Source: Litorimonas haliclonae (GTDB lineage: Bacteria > Pseudomonadota > Alphaproteobacteria > Caulobacterales > Maricaulaceae). Taken from it: a DNA stretch of 64,000 nucleotides. The position numbers and the translations under genes were made by a program. This document shows, piece after piece, positions 8,643 through 16,428 of the stretch. The stretch spans positions 1-64,000 of the forward strand of contig NZ_CBCSCO010000008.1 in NCBI RefSeq assembly GCF_965138505.1. The letters run 5' to 3'. The notes under the pieces are model-generated. The model saw only the letters and a program-made list of their open reading frames with translations. It made no database searches and had not been told where the DNA came from. The first letter of the stretch is position 1. Each line of letters starts with the position of its first letter.

Positions 8643-8733
8643 ATGCAAGCCGCCATAATGGGGTTTGTAAATTGAATCAGGACGGCCCGCAAAGGGCGTC
8701 CAAATTAACATTGCTTTAAAAAAGGATGATACC
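8643..8733 (+). promoter_or_regulatory. ROSE-like RNA thermometer in the hsp20 leader
   Basis: The leader between the predicted RpoH start and the ATG has two hairpins. GGACGGCCC (8680-8688) pairs with GGGCGTCC (8694-8701). Next, CATTGCT (8709-8715) pairs with AGGATG (8723-8728), which holds the Shine-Dalgarno. The second contains UUGCU opposite AGGA with the G unpaired, the hallmark of ROSE elements (UYGCU). ROSE leaders of rhizobial and other proteobacterial small heat-shock genes block ribosome entry at low temperature. Position, length and gene all fit. The assignment is by motif only; no covariance model was run. Confidence 0.8.
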
Positions 8734-9213
8734 ATGAGAACTTATGATTTCTCCCCCCTCTACCGCAACTTTGTCGGATTTGACCGCATGGCAAACTTGA
8801 TTGATGCGGCTTCTCAAGCCAGCGCCAATACTGCAAGTTACCCCCCCTACAATGTCGCGCGTCTAAGCGAAGACAGCTACCGTATCGAATTGGCCGTCGC
8901 AGGCTTTTCCGAAGACACGCTTGAGCTTGAAACTCATGAAAATGTGCTGACGATTTCTGGATCGAATGCGACTGAAACTGCGAATGATGATGTAGAATAT
9001 TTGCATCGCGGAATTGCCGAACGCGGTTTTGAACGTCGTTTCCAACTGGCTGACCATGTTAAAGTGACGGCAGCCGAATTGAGAAACGGTCTGTTGACAA
9101 TCTCGCTGAAACGCGATGTGCCAGAAGCCTTGAAACCGCGTAAAATCGCGATTGAAAATTCTGACCAAAAGTTAATTACACCTCAGCCTAGCGGTAAGGA
9201 AAAAGCTGCTTAA
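8734..9213 (+). CDS. Hsp20/IbpA-type small heat-shock protein
   Basis: This 159-residue chaperone has an alpha-crystallin domain from about residue 35 to 135, opening with VARLSEDSYRIELAVAGF and including the consensus strand motif ELRNGLLTISL. The N-terminus (MRTYDFSPLYRNFVGFDRM) is the IbpA/HspA type with an Rx(S)PLYR-like start. A short Lys-rich tail carries no obvious IxI/V motif beyond RKIAI. It would hold unfolded proteins for DnaK/ClpB. Expression appears doubly heat-controlled, by an RpoH promoter and a ROSE-like leader. Confidence 0.93.
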   Translation: MRTYDFSPLYRNFVGFDRMANLIDAASQASANTASYPPYNVARLSEDSYRIELAVAGFSEDTLELETHENVLTISGSNATETANDDVEYLHRGIAERGFERRFQLADHVKVTAAELRNGLLTISLKRDVPEALKPRKIAIENSDQKLITPQPSGKEKAA

Positions 9214-9274
9214 ATAGAGGTAACGCGATTGCGACAGTTTCTTCCCCTGAAAACTGGTTCGTAGCGTGACAGTT

Positions 9275-9327
9275 GCGGCGCCATGCGATACCCCCCCCTC
9301 CCAATTCGCATGGCGTCGCTATTTTTT
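9275..9327 (+). terminator. Strong terminator after hsp20
   Basis: GCGGCGCCATGCGA (9275-9288) pairs with TCGCATGGCGTCGC (9306-9319) over 14 bp with one G-T pair. The loop is C-rich (eight C in a row at 9291-9298), followed by TATTTTTT. The stop codon of the opposite-strand gene lies inside it. Confidence 0.9.
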
Positions 9328-10338
9328 CACAAGCTTTAGTATTTCCGTCCCTGAAAGTTTCGGAGACATGCCTTTTTCAAAGGCTGTGTTTATAGCGTCC
9401 AAAACATTTGAATTGGCGTAGGTCTCAACCCCTAAAATTTTGCCCTGACGGACAATTTCTCCTTGCAAATACTCTATTTCAGACTTCCGGCCGATCTCCA
9501 AATCATCGAGCATCGAAGATCGGGCTTTGGCATCTATCTTCACAATGTGATCCATAAGGATGCGATACAAAACATTTGGAAGTTTGAGCAGTTTAATGAC
9601 TGCTTTCGGAGAGTGGCCGTTAAACCGTCCTACCTCAATGTCCTTCGTCTTGGCGACATCTAATCCCTCTTGAATAACGCATGCGAAAGCGCGCCTATAG
9701 TCTTTTTGAGAGAAACTTTCCCTCAGAGTGCCGCCGCTTAGCGTATTTAATGCATTGTTTAAATTCACCAAAAGTTTAGCCCACTGGTCGCCTTCAAAAT
9801 TACCGCCATATTGAGTGGCCTGACCGGCTTTGTTGAACGCCAGACAGACATCATCCGGCAGGTTATGCTCAAAATGTAGCGTCCCTCCGGTTCCGCAGTG
9901 GTACGACGCGGATCCATTTGGCGTCACATTAAAAGGGACGATTGCTCCCGAAACTTTGAAGGCAGTGCCTAGCTCTTCTTTCAGAACGGCTACATTTCGT
10001 ATGCCGTTCTGACAGCTTATTACATGCGCGCCTGGTTTGGCATGCTTTAAGATGTCTTGCGCCGCGAGGGCCGTGTCTTGGGATTTTGTGCAGAGTAGAA
10101 TCAGATCGCAGTCGCTTAGGGCCGAAGACGAAGTTTTAATAGTCACTTTTTCGGCACCAAGATGAATGGGAGCGTTCTGAAAATGGGTTAGCGTAAGGCC
10201 ATTTTGTTTAACCGCGTGTTGCAATCGGCTGCGACCAATAAAGACAAGGTCTGCGTCTTGTGACTTTAACAATCCACCCAAATAACACCCAATAGACCCA
10301 GCGCCAAAAACAGCGATTTTCGTTGTAGGACTATTCAT
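9319..10338 (-). CDS. panE: 2-dehydropantoate 2-reductase family protein (ApbA/PanE)
   Basis: This protein of about 339 residues starts at 10338 so that the dinucleotide-binding strand IAVFGAGSIGCYLGGLL falls at the N-terminus; a longer reading exists but adds an unrelated 36-residue head. The C-terminal helical domain carries the family pattern KLLVNLNNALNTLSGGTL and EIEYLQGEIVRQGK (substrate-binding Lys and Asn). The family reduces 2-dehydropantoate with NADPH in pantothenate synthesis, but paralogues act on other ketoacids. It ends inside the hsp20 terminator. Confidence 0.82.
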   Translation of the reverse strand: MNSPTTKIAVFGAGSIGCYLGGLLKSQDADLVFIGRSRLQHAVKQNGLTLTHFQNAPIHLGAEKVTIKTSSSALSDCDLILLCTKSQDTALAAQDILKHAKPGAHVISCQNGIRNVAVLKEELGTAFKVSGAIVPFNVTPNGSASYHCGTGGTLHFEHNLPDDVCLAFNKAGQATQYGGNFEGDQWAKLLVNLNNALNTLSGGTLRESFSQKDYRRAFACVIQEGLDVAKTKDIEVGRFNGHSPKAVIKLLKLPNVLYRILMDHIVKIDAKARSSMLDDLEIGRKSEIEYLQGEIVRQGKILGVETYANSNVLDAINTAFEKGMSPKLSGTEILKLVKK

Positions 10339-10426
10339 GAAAGACTCTGGTTTTCTTTGGTATGATTTGTGAGAGTCTAGTCTGTAGATTTTCCTAAAGA
10401 TAGTGAGCGAAAAGGAAAGATTGGCT

Positions 10427-11227
10427 ATGTCAGATTTCGGATTCAAAGATATTGCAGACGCAATGACGCAAACAGCTGAGGGGCTGCAAGCTCAAATTTC
10501 TGAAAATTGGCGACAGGGGCGAACTGCTTATGGGGGAGTGAGCGCCGCTCTGGCTCTTGCGGCCGTCAATAAATCTCATCTGGACTTGCCGCCGCTTCGC
10601 TCAGCAAATGTCAACTTTATCGGCCCCGTCCCCGAAGTCCCTGTTTTCCGGACAGAGGTTTTGCGTCAGGGGCGCAATGTAACTGTTGTTGAAGCAAAAG
10701 GATATGACGGCGAAGCGCCAGTGGTAAGTGTCACCTTTTGTTTTGGAGCGAGCCGCGACTCTGATTTAAGCGTTGGCTTTCCTGCGCCCGACGCCCCTTC
10801 ACCTGAAAAGTGTGAACCCTATACCCCAAAAGAATACGAGGCCTTTGTGCCTGTTTTTTTTCATAAGTTTGATACACGTTTCATCGAAGGAGGACGTCCG
10901 GTCACGGCGCAAGATGAAGGCTACATTCGGGTATGGAGCCGCCATCAACATGAAGGCTCTCGCGATGGAACCGAGAGTCTCTTTTGTATTGGAGATGTTT
11001 TGCCTCCAGGGGCTCTGCCCATGTTGAAACGTCCCGGGCCTGTCAGCTCCATGACTTGGATATTTAATATTTTGTCTGATAACCCCTCAACCGAAGACGG
11101 GTGGTGGCAGATTGAAACGCGATTAACGGCGGCTCATGGGGGCTATTCTTCTCAGGTCATGCGTGTCTGGAACAGCTCAGGTGAGCTAATTGCTGAGGGA
11201 ATGCAAAGCGTTGCGATTTTTGTCTAG
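10427..11227 (+). CDS. TesB-like acyl-CoA thioesterase
   Basis: This 266-residue protein is a tandem hotdog-fold thioesterase. The first hotdog has NWRQGRTAYGGVSAALALAA and FIGPVPEVPV..VEVLRQGRNVTVVEAK-like features; the second has a terminal RVWNSSGELIAEGMQSVAIF block, typical of the acyl-CoA thioesterase family that cleaves acyl-CoA. The ATG at 10427 is preferred over an upstream GTG because AAGGAAAG precedes it. It is divergent from panE with a shared intergenic region of about 90 bases. Confidence 0.8.
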   Translation: MSDFGFKDIADAMTQTAEGLQAQISENWRQGRTAYGGVSAALALAAVNKSHLDLPPLRSANVNFIGPVPEVPVFRTEVLRQGRNVTVVEAKGYDGEAPVVSVTFCFGASRDSDLSVGFPAPDAPSPEKCEPYTPKEYEAFVPVFFHKFDTRFIEGGRPVTAQDEGYIRVWSRHQHEGSRDGTESLFCIGDVLPPGALPMLKRPGPVSSMTWIFNILSDNPSTEDGWWQIETRLTAAHGGYSSQVMRVWNSSGELIAEGMQSVAIFV

Positions 11228-11261
11228 TTCTATAACGAATGAGCTTAAATAAAGTGGCGGA

Positions 11262-11618
11262 TTATAAATTCCCTACTTCTATTTCGGATCCAATTTCATT
11301 GTTTACGACTGTCTCGCCTTCCACCCACGCGTAAAGATCTTCATAACCCATCGTTTGCGCTGTTTCGGCCCAAGCCTCGGCTTCATTCGTTTGAATGGGG
11401 GTGAGCGTGTTGACGCCGACGACACCGAGAATGACGGCCATTGCAGCAAGGCCAGCCCAGCGTTTCCAACGATTGTCATTTGCGGCTTTAAAGCTCTCGA
11501 TATTAATTGCCGTTTTGGACGAACGCTGCGCTTTCGCCTGCTGCAAAATACGGGCTTTTAATAAATCGCTCGGTTCGGGCGATTTCACCTGATCAAGTAA
11601 ATTATTTAAATTGCTCAT
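11262..11618 (-). CDS. Small membrane protein, candidate anti-sigma factor
   Basis: This 118-residue protein has one predicted membrane helix (about residues 54-71, WAGLAAMAVILGVVGVNTL) and a 50-residue cytosolic N-terminus, then a short outer tail. Its ATG overlaps the stop of the ECF sigma gene, the usual arrangement for sigma/anti-sigma pairs. No zinc-binding HxxxCxxC motif is visible, so it would be a non-ZAS regulator. The role is inferred from position and topology only. Confidence 0.65.
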   Translation of the reverse strand: MSNLNNLLDQVKSPEPSDLLKARILQQAKAQRSSKTAINIESFKAANDNRWKRWAGLAAMAVILGVVGVNTLTPIQTNEAEAWAETAQTMGYEDLYAWVEGETVVNNEIGSEIEVGNL

Positions 11619-12172
11619 ATTGTCTCTCTTTCAACCCACGGACTTAATGCCGCTTTTAGGTTTTTTCGGGCCCGTGACAGCAGGCTCTCATAGGCTTTTA
11701 CGCTTTGCCCTAATATTGCGGCTCCCTCTTTCTGTGAGAGATGCTGATAATAGGACAGGGTGATGGCGGCTCTTTGGGTGTCAGGAAGATTAGAAAGGGC
11801 GCGTCTGACCGCGTCAATTGTGTCATTTTTTTCTAGCTCCTCCAGAGCTGTTTCAGTCGTATCCGCCTGATCCGGAACCTGGTCGGAATAAATCGGCCCT
11901 TTTTTTCTCAATCGATCCAGACAATCATTCGTCGCGACCCGGCGCATCCAAGTCAGTATCGTGGCGCGGCCAGGCTCCCATTTTGGAGCTACTTGCCAGA
12001 ATTTAAGGAACGTCGTCTGCGCCACATCCTCGGCCAAAGAGGCATCACCCAACATGTAATAGCCAATGGCGGTTACAGTTTTCAAATGCCTGTCCATAAG
12101 ATGGCCTAGAGCGGATTCTTCTCCTTCCCGAAGACCGGGAAGGAGATCAATATCGGGGTCGGTTTTAGCCAT
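11615..12172 (-). CDS. ECF-family RNA polymerase sigma factor
   Basis: This 185-residue protein has sigma-70 region 2 in residues 20-90 (LGDASLAEDVAQTTFLKFW, then TWMRRVATNDCLDRLRKK) and region 4 in residues 120-175 (LPDTQRAAITLSYYQHLSQK and a terminal YESLLSRARKNLKA). There is no large linker domain, so it is a standard ECF factor. Its start overlaps the EF-hand gene stop (TAATG) and its end overlaps the next gene (ATGA), so the three are translationally coupled. Confidence 0.9.
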   Translation of the reverse strand: MAKTDPDIDLLPGLREGEESALGHLMDRHLKTVTAIGYYMLGDASLAEDVAQTTFLKFWQVAPKWEPGRATILTWMRRVATNDCLDRLRKKGPIYSDQVPDQADTTETALEELEKNDTIDAVRRALSNLPDTQRAAITLSYYQHLSQKEGAAILGQSVKAYESLLSRARKNLKAALSPWVERETI

Positions 12173-12798
12173 TAGCCGCGATGTTTACGCGAATGTCGTT
12201 TGCCTTTGCGGTGTTTCCCTTCGCCTTTCGTCAGAACGCCGTCTCCATTGGCATCCATTCGAGCGAAAAGAGCGTCCGCGCGTGACATGTACTCAGCCTG
12301 GCTGATGCGGCCGTCTTGGTCTGTATCCAAACGGGCTTTATGTCCGCGTTTACCTTTATGATCACCCTTTTTGGCTTTCATCATCTCTTTGGCAGCCTGT
12401 TTCTCTACCTCTGAAACCGTACCGTCATTATTCGTGTCAAAACGGGCTTTCATTTCGTCGCGGCGTTCTTGACGCTTTGAAGCGCGGGCCGTGTCAGCGG
12501 CTTTCATTTCTGCTTCGGTCACGGCGCCGTCACCATTGGCGTCCATTTTATCAAATTTGCGAGACAAATGAGCGTCGCGGCGGTTTTCGCGAAGGGCGGT
12601 TTGTTCTGATTTATCTAGATAGCCATCAGAATTTAAATCCGCACTTTGAAACTTTGCCAGAGATTCAGCTGAAAACTCTGCCTGTGTGACTTGTCCGTCT
12701 TGATTAGTATCTGCTTTAGGGCCTTGAGCCAAGGCAGGCGACGATGCAAGCGCGATAGCGGCAGCGCTCAGAAGTGTAAGTTTTTTAAAGTGACGCAT
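12172..12798 (-). CDS. Periplasmic EF-hand protein with six calcium loops
   Basis: This 208-residue exported protein has a signal peptide ending in PALAQ. Six EF-hand-type loops follow: DTNQDGQVTQAE, DLNSDGYLDKSE, DANGDGAVTEAE, DTNNDGTVSEVE, DTDQDGRISQAE and DANGDGVLTKGE. Each has Asp/Asn at positions 1, 3 and 5 and Glu at 12. The tail is rich in Lys, Arg and His. It would bind calcium in the periplasm and may be the signal sensor for the ECF sigma factor encoded directly downstream in the same operon. The last point is inference. Confidence 0.85.
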   Translation of the reverse strand: MRHFKKLTLLSAAAIALASSPALAQGPKADTNQDGQVTQAEFSAESLAKFQSADLNSDGYLDKSEQTALRENRRDAHLSRKFDKMDANGDGAVTEAEMKAADTARASKRQERRDEMKARFDTNNDGTVSEVEKQAAKEMMKAKKGDHKGKRGHKARLDTDQDGRISQAEYMSRADALFARMDANGDGVLTKGEGKHRKGKRHSRKHRG

Positions 12799-12911
12799 GA
12801 GAGTCTCCTTTTCGTTGCGTTCATAGACACAAACGGTGCAGACTCACAAATCCTTCGTTGAAAAACATTAATTAAATGTCATGCTTTTAAAAACAAAACG
12901 ATACCTTTCAA

Positions 12912-13613
12912 TTAGGCTGCTGTACTGGCAAGAGTTTTCCGTAATTGACCCAATAGTCGAGTTTCCAAATTTTCATCCATTACGTGCCCGGCATAGGGCG
13001 GAGGGGCGCCTAAATAATCGCGTACGCAATCGGATAGCATCAGAGCCGTTTCCACAGCTTCCCCCATATCGCCGCAAGACAATATATAAGGATCAAATTT
13101 CGGGGCGCGCCGCCTGATGGCTTCAATCATCCAATAAGCCCGCATGAAATCATCCCGTTTTGTATCATACCCCAATAGGCAAATGTCACCTGCCGCCGCA
13201 AGGCGGGTATGGGCGCTAGTGCACCCGGGCTTTGCGACAACAAAAACCCAGTCAAACTCTAGCGAAAGGGCGGCGAGGCTACCCAAAGCTTTATCTAAAG
13301 GAATATCGCCTAGCGCAACGGTGTTATAGTGTTCATTGGCTGTGACATAGAGGGCGTCGCGTAATTGCGCCTCTCCAGAGAGTACATCCGCCAAGGTTTT
13401 CTGATATATAACTCCGGCCCGGTTCAGGGTTTGCCCCCCATTACAGTCTAGTATGAGGACAGTTTCCCCATAACTGGCGGCTTTCCGCCCTAGCGCAAGG
13501 GCTGTATCTATAAGATCAAAATCCACAGGATTGGCGGATAGAACCGGAACGAGGCGTCCGGCAGGCTGATAGGCTGTAACAGAATCTATGGTCTGGGGCT
13601 TGAGGGGCGGCAT
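12912..13613 (-). CDS. MinD/FlhG-like protein lacking a Walker A motif
   Basis: This 233-residue protein has the strand order of the MinD/ParA fold: VLILDCNGGQTLNRAG resembles the Walker A'/switch strand of FlhG-type proteins, and TLADVLSGEAQLRDAL, VALGDIPLDKALGSL and FDWVFVVAKPGC follow the FlhG pattern. The expected N-terminal KGGxGK(T/S) P-loop is absent; residues 18-30 read RLVPVLSANPVDFD. It is therefore probably not an ATPase and may act as a binding partner. No flagellar genes are nearby. Annotation is at fold level only. Confidence 0.5.
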   Translation of the reverse strand: MPPLKPQTIDSVTAYQPAGRLVPVLSANPVDFDLIDTALALGRKAASYGETVLILDCNGGQTLNRAGVIYQKTLADVLSGEAQLRDALYVTANEHYNTVALGDIPLDKALGSLAALSLEFDWVFVVAKPGCTSAHTRLAAAGDICLLGYDTKRDDFMRAYWMIEAIRRRAPKFDPYILSCGDMGEAVETALMLSDCVRDYLGAPPPYAGHVMDENLETRLLGQLRKTLASTAA

Positions 13614-13730
13614 GTTAAACTCCGTATTTTCACCTGACGGCCGTGTTTTCCGGCTCTTTCACTGCCTTCTATCTATCAGGCAGGAGTTTCCGCTTCGCAA
13701 AGAGGCGTGGTAAATTTTGATTAAGAGTCC

Positions 13731-13740
13731 GGGGGGGGGG
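13731..13740 (+). repeat. G10 homopolymer upstream of the pilus locus
   Basis: Ten consecutive G lie 126 bases before the first pilus-locus ATG, in the 253-base gap that separates it from the divergent MinD-like gene. Tracts of this length are prone to slipped-strand changes. Confidence 0.8.
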
Positions 13741-13809
13741 CGGAAGCTAAATTTTATAAAAATTGCTCCAGCTGGTCTGTAACGGCGCGGCAATAGCAAC
13801 CCGGCGGCA

Positions 13810-13824
13810 TTAACCGCTTATTAG
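13810..13824 (+). promoter_or_regulatory. CtrA-like box with one mismatch
   Basis: TTAA-CCGCTTA-TTAG differs from the CtrA consensus TTAA-N7-TTAA at one base. It ends 42 bases before the ATG at 13867, the same distance as the perfect box before the main pilin gene. Confidence 0.45.
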
Positions 13825-13866
13825 ATGAATAGTGGTATCTGGCTCGAAACGACGAGGTGAATACTA

Positions 13867-14301
13867 ATGAAAAAGTTTGCTCTTATTTCTTCTGCTACTA
13901 TTTTTTTGCTGGGCCATGCGGGATTTTCTTATGCTGCTGACGCGGGTCCCCAAAGTTCGGCTACTATGGGCGTTACTGTTATTATTCCCCCGTTAGGCGA
14001 AGCCGTGAAAGCCCAAAAACAAGGGGCAACGGGTCTTTGGTCTCTAGTAAATGGAAAGCGCGGTTTAATGATAAATGCGCCGATCCAAGCGCCAGGAGCA
14101 AAGTCAGCTGAAATTAGTCTATTCGCTCAGAATGCAAATGCCCTTGATGTTTATACGAGCTACGGCTTCGCTCAGACTCAATTAAAATCTAGTGGGAAAG
14201 GCCAGAATGGGCTGAAAGAAATTTCGTTTGACCTTTCTCTGGAGGATGCGCAGTCTATTCCCGGCCAGCGTTTTAAAACTTTCACCGTGGCTCCAAAATA
14301 A
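13867..14301 (+). CDS. Exported protein of the chaperone-usher pilus locus
   Basis: This 144-residue protein has a signal peptide (MKKFALISSATIFLLGHAGF, cleaved near SYAADA). The mature part is about 120 residues and beta-rich by eye (MGVTVIIPPLGEAV, then GLMINAPIQAPG), without cysteines. It begins the pilus locus and is followed by the chaperone gene, so it may be a minor subunit or an adaptor. GAGGTGA precedes the ATG. The family is not recognised. Confidence 0.6.
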   Translation: MKKFALISSATIFLLGHAGFSYAADAGPQSSATMGVTVIIPPLGEAVKAQKQGATGLWSLVNGKRGLMINAPIQAPGAKSAEISLFAQNANALDVYTSYGFAQTQLKSSGKGQNGLKEISFDLSLEDAQSIPGQRFKTFTVAPK

Positions 14302-14342
14302 ATAAAAACACAGTTAGTTCTCTCCTAGCCGTTGCAGAGTGT

Positions 14343-14363
14343 TGACTCCAATTTATGGAGTCA
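14343..14363 (+). promoter_or_regulatory. Perfect inverted repeat before the chaperone gene
   Basis: TGACTCCA (14343-14350) and TGGAGTCA (14356-14363) are an exact 8-bp inverted repeat with a 5-base spacer, lying 70-90 bases before the chaperone ATG. Each arm includes a GANTC site (the CcrM methylation motif). No T tract follows, so an operator is more likely than a terminator. Confidence 0.4.
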
Positions 14364-14432
14364 GCTAATTTGATGTGGCTGGAATGCCATCAGCTTTTTG
14401 GCGATGCGGTTTCAGTTCAATGGGGTGATTTT

Positions 14433-15176
14433 ATGCGTAAACTTTTTTTGACTTCGGCGTTGACGCTGGCGGCTACCATGATGGCCATGGTGCCGACGTC
14501 GTCCCATGCGAACTTGTCGATTGATAAGTTATGGGTTGATTTTGAAGCTGGCGAGAGCGGCCGAAGTGATATTGTTATTCGAAATGACAGTGACGATAGA
14601 TATTATATATCTGTAACTGTTTCTGAGATTTTAAATCCCGGTACTGAAGATGAGGAAAGGGTTCAAGAAGTTGACCCGGAAAAAATTGGCCTATTAGTGA
14701 CGCCGAACAGAATTGTTCTGGACCCTGGGTCTATTCGTTCCATACGTCTTGTGTCTTTAAATCAGGCTTTGCCGAAAGATCGAGTGTACCGTGTTCTTAT
14801 ATCGCCACAGGTAGGTGCAATCAAAGCTAAGGCAAATGCGGAAGATGAACAGGCTATAGCGATTAAGCTCCTCGCGGCTTATGACGTGTTAGTTGTCGCT
14901 CGTCCAAATGGCAGTGCCCCGGAAATTGAATCTGAACGAAGCGCAGAACGCGTCACGTTGAAAAATGTGGGAAATACGAATGTCCTTGTATTGGACGGGT
15001 TTGTTTGCCCTGAGGAGGCTGGGGATGAGCCATCGGTAGATACCTGTACCGTATTCCCCACGAAACGTTTATTCTCCGGAGGGGAGATGGAAATTGATCT
15101 TAACTCTCCAAGCGACCGGGTCATTCTTCGGACCAAATCGGCTGCCACAAGTTCGGCTAAGTTGAGAAACTTTTAA
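14433..15176 (+). CDS. PapD-like periplasmic pilus chaperone
   Basis: This protein of about 247 residues starts at 14433, where GGGGTGA precedes the ATG and a signal peptide follows (MRKLFLTSALTLAATMMAMV, cleaved near SHA). The first immunoglobulin-like domain shows LSIDKLWVDFEAGES, NDSDDRYYISVTV and LLVTPNRIVLDPGSIRSIRL, the donor-strand pattern of the PapD superfamily. The second domain has VTLKNVGNTNVLVLDGFVCP. It would fold and deliver pilin subunits to the usher encoded at 16936. The form resembles chaperones of alternate (CS1-like) systems. Confidence 0.8.
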   Translation: MRKLFLTSALTLAATMMAMVPTSSHANLSIDKLWVDFEAGESGRSDIVIRNDSDDRYYISVTVSEILNPGTEDEERVQEVDPEKIGLLVTPNRIVLDPGSIRSIRLVSLNQALPKDRVYRVLISPQVGAIKAKANAEDEQAIAIKLLAAYDVLVVARPNGSAPEIESERSAERVTLKNVGNTNVLVLDGFVCPEEAGDEPSVDTCTVFPTKRLFSGGEMEIDLNSPSDRVILRTKSAATSSAKLRNF

Positions 15177-15765
15177 GGTTTCCACTCGACTTCCGCTTGG
15201 GGCTATTGGACCTGTTCTCTCAGAGCAGGGCTGAGCGATGCGGGGGCCATTTTTGCTCCCGCCTATCTCGTGACAATCCTATTTTATAGGGTGGAGACCG
15301 CTTTTTAGGGATATGTCTTATCAAATCCGATTGGTGCGAAAACGATAGGCTTCAATATATCTAAAAGAGCTGATTATCTAAGAAGGCTTTGTTCAGCTGA
15401 ATGGGCCATGATTAATCTCCATGCATATGCCTAATTTTTTATAACATAAGTTAATCTTAACAAACAATATTTCGATTATTAGTTGAAATTTTCCGCTCAT
15501 TTTTGCGTTTCAAAAGGTGTAACGCAGGTCTGATTTGCTCCTGAAACACTCCTCGAAATTAACCATATCATACCTAGGAATATGCGTAACCCATTGTTTT
15601 TATTTAAGTATTCGGCGCAATTTTTTTCGGGCGATTCTCTCTTCAAGGGTAACTGAAAATTTGATTCTCTTAAACAAGAAAGGCGTTTGACTTGGAAATA
15701 GGAAGACCTTAATAAAATGTTAAGGAACGGCAATTCCGCGGTTCTGAAAACATGGGGTGTTTCAA
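15177..15765 (+). other. Intergenic region before the main pilin gene
   Basis: No convincing gene is seen in these 589 bases. The region is AT-rich and holds the CtrA-like box listed separately. It presumably carries the promoter of the pilin-usher transcript. Confidence 0.5.
15709..15723 (+). promoter_or_regulatory. CtrA-binding box TTAA-N7-TTAA
   Basis: TTAA (15709-15712), TAAAATG, TTAA (15720-15723) is an exact match to the full CtrA site. It ends 42 bases before the pilin ATG. CtrA controls pilus and flagellar genes in Caulobacter-type bacteria, so cell-cycle control of this pilus is plausible. Confidence 0.6.
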
Positions 15766-16353
15766 ATGAAGAAACTTATTACTTTGGCTGTCGCTACGGC
15801 AGCTCTTACAGCTGGTATGGCCAATGCGGCTACAGATGGTGCTCTTGACGGCGCCGCCAGTTCCGGGACTCTTGACGTGAACGTAACTGTTGCGCCAATG
15901 GTTAAAATCAGTGGTCTGGACGATATCACATTGAATATCGATGCCGCTACAATCAATTCTAACTTCGGTTCTACTCGCGGATTGTCACAATTTTGCGTAT
16001 TCTCTAACGTAGACGCGCTTGGTTCATACAATGTTGACGTCACAAGCCCGGTTTTCGGCGCAAACGGCAACCCATTCGCTTTGGCTGGTGCAACATCAGG
16101 TACAAATTTGAACGTATTTGCTAGCTACTACGACAATGCGGCTCACAACTCTGTTGCGGCAACCTTCCAACAAAATGGCGGAGCTTTAGACGCTATGGAA
16201 AATACGCGTGGCGGCCAAGCACGTGCAACAACACTGGATTGTAACGGATCAGACAACTCATCATTGCAAGTTGGCGTTCGTAACTCTGAAGCGCTTGCTG
16301 CGCTTGCTGACACTTACTCCAGCACATTGACTGTTACAGTTTCTGTACCATAA
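15766..16353 (+). CDS. Probable major pilus subunit
   Basis: This 195-residue exported protein starts at the ATG at 15766, with GGGGTG upstream. The signal peptide MKKLITLAVATAALTAGMAN is cleaved near ANA-AT. The mature protein has alternating beta patterns (SGTLDVNVTVAPMVKISGL, then DDITLNIDAATIN), two cysteines that could form a disulfide (QFCVFS and LDCNGS), and ends in ..YSSTLTVTVSVP, a typical subunit C-terminal strand. A hairpin directly after the stop could keep its mRNA in excess over the usher. Codon use looks optimised. Confidence 0.7.
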   Translation: MKKLITLAVATAALTAGMANAATDGALDGAASSGTLDVNVTVAPMVKISGLDDITLNIDAATINSNFGSTRGLSQFCVFSNVDALGSYNVDVTSPVFGANGNPFALAGATSGTNLNVFASYYDNAAHNSVAATFQQNGGALDAMENTRGGQARATTLDCNGSDNSSLQVGVRNSEALAALADTYSSTLTVTVSVP

Positions 16354-16362
16354 GTTTTTGTT

Positions 16363-16392
16363 AAGGGCGGAGTTTACTCTCCGCCCTTTCTC
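16363..16392 (+). terminator. Attenuator-type hairpin after the pilin gene
   Basis: AAGGGCGGAG (16363-16372) and CTCCGCCCTT (16379-16388) form a perfect 10-bp stem with a 6-base loop, followed by a poor U tract (TCTCTATTTT). Partial read-through into the minor subunit and usher genes would fit pilin stoichiometry. Confidence 0.7.
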
Positions 16393-16428
16393 TATTTTGC
16401 ATAATGAAAAATTCACGAGGGGCGCGCG

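Noticed and set aside
12799..12911. ECF-type autoregulatory promoter (AAC..CGT) before the EF-hand operon
   Set aside because: AAC and CGT can be found but the spacing is about 21 bases rather than 16-17.
15451..15460. TTAATCTTAA as a CtrA site before the pilin
   Set aside because: Spacing is 2 bases, not 7; only the box at 15709 fits.
15497..15733. 78-codon minus-strand frame in the pilin leader region
   Set aside because: No RBS, unusual composition, and it overlaps the CtrA box and promoter region.
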